Assembly (NCBI GenBank): GCA_033558025.1
Contig: JAUCEF010000010.1
Location: forward strand, 1,761,001 to 1,825,000
DNA length: 64,000 nucleotides
Source of the DNA: Phytophthora sp. 'mugwort'
Lineage: Eukaryota; Oomycota; Peronosporomycetes; Peronosporales; Peronosporaceae
Direction: 5' to 3'
The notes beneath the pieces were generated by a model. It was not told the DNA's origin. It worked only from the letters and a program-made list of their open reading frames with translations, and made no database searches. This document shows, in pieces, positions 61,739-64,000 of this stretch; position 1 is the first letter of the stretch; every line of letters starts with the position of its first letter. The position numbers were made by a program, and so were the translations under genes.

Positions 61739-61978
61739 CTATTTAAACAAGACCATTCCGCACGAGTCTATTTCGATACCCTCGATAGATGTTAATTTTT
61801 TGTCGCTTATACTGATCGCAAGTATTGCAGACTTCCCATCAGGACTCTGTGTGGGGAGGAAAACGCTATCCCCAAGAACAATGATTTTGTCAGCGTGTAG
61901 CATGGTCGACCCCACAATTTGCTTTGGAGCATCCGTAGTTACATTCGTTTTAAGCTCCTTACTCGGTCTACAGCCCAT
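61739..61978 (-). CDS. Small virus-like ORF with N-myristoylation-type start (79 aa)
   Basis: ATG 61978, ten bases downstream of the fibre-gene stop at 61988 on the same strand. The start MGCRPSKELKT fits the MGxxxS pattern for N-myristoylation, with Cys3 available for palmitoylation. The rest is a beta-rich stretch (KIIVLGDSVFLPTQSPDGKS). Intact; function not recognised. Confidence 0.4.
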   Translation of the reverse strand: MGCRPSKELKTNVTTDAPKQIVGSTMLHADKIIVLGDSVFLPTQSPDGKSAILAISISDKKLTSIEGIEIDSCGMVLFK

Positions 61979-61987
61979 GATTATATA

Positions 61988-64000
61988 TTAACTAGACGAT
62001 TTTTTAACTTTTTCAATCTCATCGAGGAGGTATTGAATCATCTTCATGTTATATACTGCAATCCTACTGTAATCGACGTTCAGCTTTGCTTTGCTGGTTC
62101 GAGCGACGGATCTTCTCCCTCCTCGATATCGTCTCGATAGAAGGCACTGGTCAAATCTGTTAATTTAGCCGAAACAAGATCTTGAGCTAACAACCCTACC
62201 TCCTGCCCTGGTCGATTTTCAGACTCAATCCAATCATACAGAACTACATCAACGTTGTCGTAGAGACGCCTGATGCGATCGAGAGGAGCACTTTGAGTAT
62301 TTCGCTTGAGTCGTCGATCAGAGGTCATTGCCATCGCTGGGCACGAAATGTAACCCGAGAAGACAGCAGAGACGCTGTAGACGATTGGACCGAGCGCGCT
62401 TTCTGTAACTCCGTTGTCAGTTCTGAGTCGATATACAGTACTACCGCCCATACCAAAAGTGAACGAATTTGAAGATGCAATGTAGCAAATAACGCGCAGG
62501 GATAGTAGTACGAATTCCGAGGCGCCCAGTAGAAGTTCGTATCATCCTTGTTGCTCCGATACTATGCCAGTACATGCTATCTGCTGCGCTGCTATGAGCT
62601 GTTTCGCCAATGGTTATTTCCCAAATTGAAAACCTAGTACCATCGAGTAGGATGCTTGTCCTACCAGTGGATGGTGATATATTGTTATATAGGTGGAGCG
62701 TAGTAGATCCACCGGCGATGTAGGCTCCATTATATGTACTTGAACCATTTAGGGTCAGCTGGTATGAACCCGATGGAGTTGTAGTATTTAGGCATGCTCT
62801 CCCATCATTAAGAAGTAACAGATTGTTTTTTTTTTTTTTGATGATGCGAACGCGCTCGTCGTCGAAGATCCTGATACGATATTGAGAGCTGGAGCGCTAT
62901 TGTAAATTGAGTTCCAGCATTCTCGCCCCATGCCTGTGATCCTAATAGATAACCGTGGAACCAACCGGATTGATAATTAGTACCAAAGCCAACGAGCTTG
63001 TGCTCTCAACGAATAACCTCATTGTATTCAGCAGAGCTTGTGCCAACTACTCCCGATTGATCGTACTCACTCACCAGGTGAAATTGTGGACTGCGTTTCT
63101 GAATAGTAGATGCTCGGGTCCCGATGGTGAGCCCCTCATCGTCAGAATCGCGAAAGAGATATACTATTTTCCTTGTTTGGGTATTCCCGTAAAAAGAGAT
63201 ACAACCTGACCCAGGTACACCAAGTGGAACGCAGATCACATTAAATGAATCGGAGATCAGAGCTTTGTTCGACGTGAAAACGCCATAGCCCCCGTTCAAC
63301 ACGCTCAGGTCGATAGCTACTCCAGTGAGTCTGTACGATGACGAATCGATATACGAGGTTGCTCCAGTAATAGAGAATACTCGTGATGAACCGGATATTG
63401 TTAGAGCCACCGATTGATAATCCGGATAGAGTACCGACGCTTGTGATGTTGGATTTAGTCGCTGTTTGAAGGGTACCACTAAGAGATGATGCAGACAGTG
63501 CATTAATACCAGTAATATTACTGCTGGCGTTTAAGACAAGAGCTTTATTGGCTCCCGCAGAGCCTTTGCTTACTCCATCAAGGACCGCTATTTCTGCCTC
63601 GCTGATCACTGTAGTACTTAGCTTCAAACTGCTACTGATGGTGAGCGAGCTCAATGTGCCAATGACAGTTATATTCGCTGGGAGGGAGTGGCTAGGGTGC
63701 CTGTTATTGACGTAGAACTGAGCGTTGATAGACTGGTCAAAGCCCGTGAAGCTCCACTAAACGAAAGATTGCCTGCAGTCAAAGCAGATAATGATCCAAG
63801 CGATGTGATATTAGGCTGAGGCGCCGTCTGGAGCGTACCGGTCAGCGCAGTAGCTGCCAGCGAAGAAATTGTTCCGATAGATCCAGATACATCCAGCACG
63901 AGTGCTTTACCCGGAGTGACAGTACCTGGGCTGATGTCGAGAGTGTATGCAGGAGCAGACGACACGATGGATCCATCCATTATCAAGCTTACACAAGATA
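61988..64000 (-). pseudogene. Tail-fibre-like gene with peptidase S74 chaperone domain, broken, runs off window
   Basis: Reading leftward from the window edge, 63990-63480 carries repeated TLQTAxxxNITSLGSLSxLT-type phrases typical of beta-structured virus fibres. Then comes a region with LLLNDGRACLNT and YWHSIGATRMIRTSTGRLGI near 62560-62490, a worn copy of the GNVGIGTTSPxxLHV motif of S74 proteins. The C-terminal intramolecular chaperone of endosialidase follows: AMTSDRRLKRN (about 62328-62296, with the self-cleavage Ser), EVGLLAQDLVSAKL, and after a frameshift near 62085 a closing helix (DYSRIAVYNMKMIQYLLDEI) to the stop at 61988. A run of 14 T at 62826-62839 and several frame changes break the gene. 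The 5' end is outside the window. Confidence 0.7.

Noticed and set aside
62826..62839. 14-base poly(T) as the poly(A) tail of a retrocopy
   Set aside because: It lies within the fibre-like coding sequence with matching fibre text on both sides, so it is better explained as homopolymer slippage.

Overview
The window looks like nuclear DNA of an oomycete, most likely a Phytophthora-like plant pathogen. Pointers are START-domain proteins with FYVE-like zinc fingers, a GARP/Myb-like pair, short GT-AG introns (about 60-140 bp), a flagellar dynein light chain, an initiator-like promoter element, a decayed NTPase/nuclease gene of the type expanded in oomycetes and fungi, and abundant broken MULE- and hAT-type transposons. 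All calls come from reading the sequence; no database search was run.

Layout. 1-1.9 kb: no gene seen. 1.9-5.8 kb: two same-strand START/FYVE-like genes. 7.6-10.3 kb: a convergent pair of GARP-type regulators with matching three-exon structure. 10.3-17 kb: broken genes (GARP-neighbour fragment, NTPase/nuclease-like, amino acid permease-like) and one arginine/serine-rich unknown ORF. 17.1-29.3 kb: housekeeping block with ribosomal protein eL34, a single-exon 3237-residue TOR kinase and a coiled-coil FYVE protein. 29.5-42.3 kb: repeat-rich desert with a MULE remnant, a hAT remnant, minisatellite, G-rich tract and hairpins. 42.7-52.7 kb: dense gene island with an M1 aminopeptidase, axonemal dynein light chain, class II HDAC, ubiquitin-like protein, ASNSD1-like protein and a START/FYVE-like gene. 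53-55 kb: repeat arrays and a START/FYVE pseudogene with parts in opposite orientations. 55.8-57.4 kb: an acetyltransferase spliced in frame to a PhzF domain. 58-60.7 kb: tRNA-like element and second hAT remnant. 60.7-64 kb: a virus-like block with small ORFs and a tail-fibre-like gene ending in a peptidase S74 (endosialidase chaperone) domain, running off the window.

The most unusual items are the virus-like block joined in frame to a hAT transposase at about 60.72 kb, the GNAT-PhzF fusion, the flip-flopped START pseudogene, a cysteine-rich insertion in the ASNSD1-like protein, and several perfect long hairpins, one of 33 bp arms just beyond the ASNSD1 stop. The conserved genes (TOR, eL34, UBL, HDAC, dynein light chain) sit in divergent or convergent pairs with short spacers, while the broken elements fill the gaps between islands.
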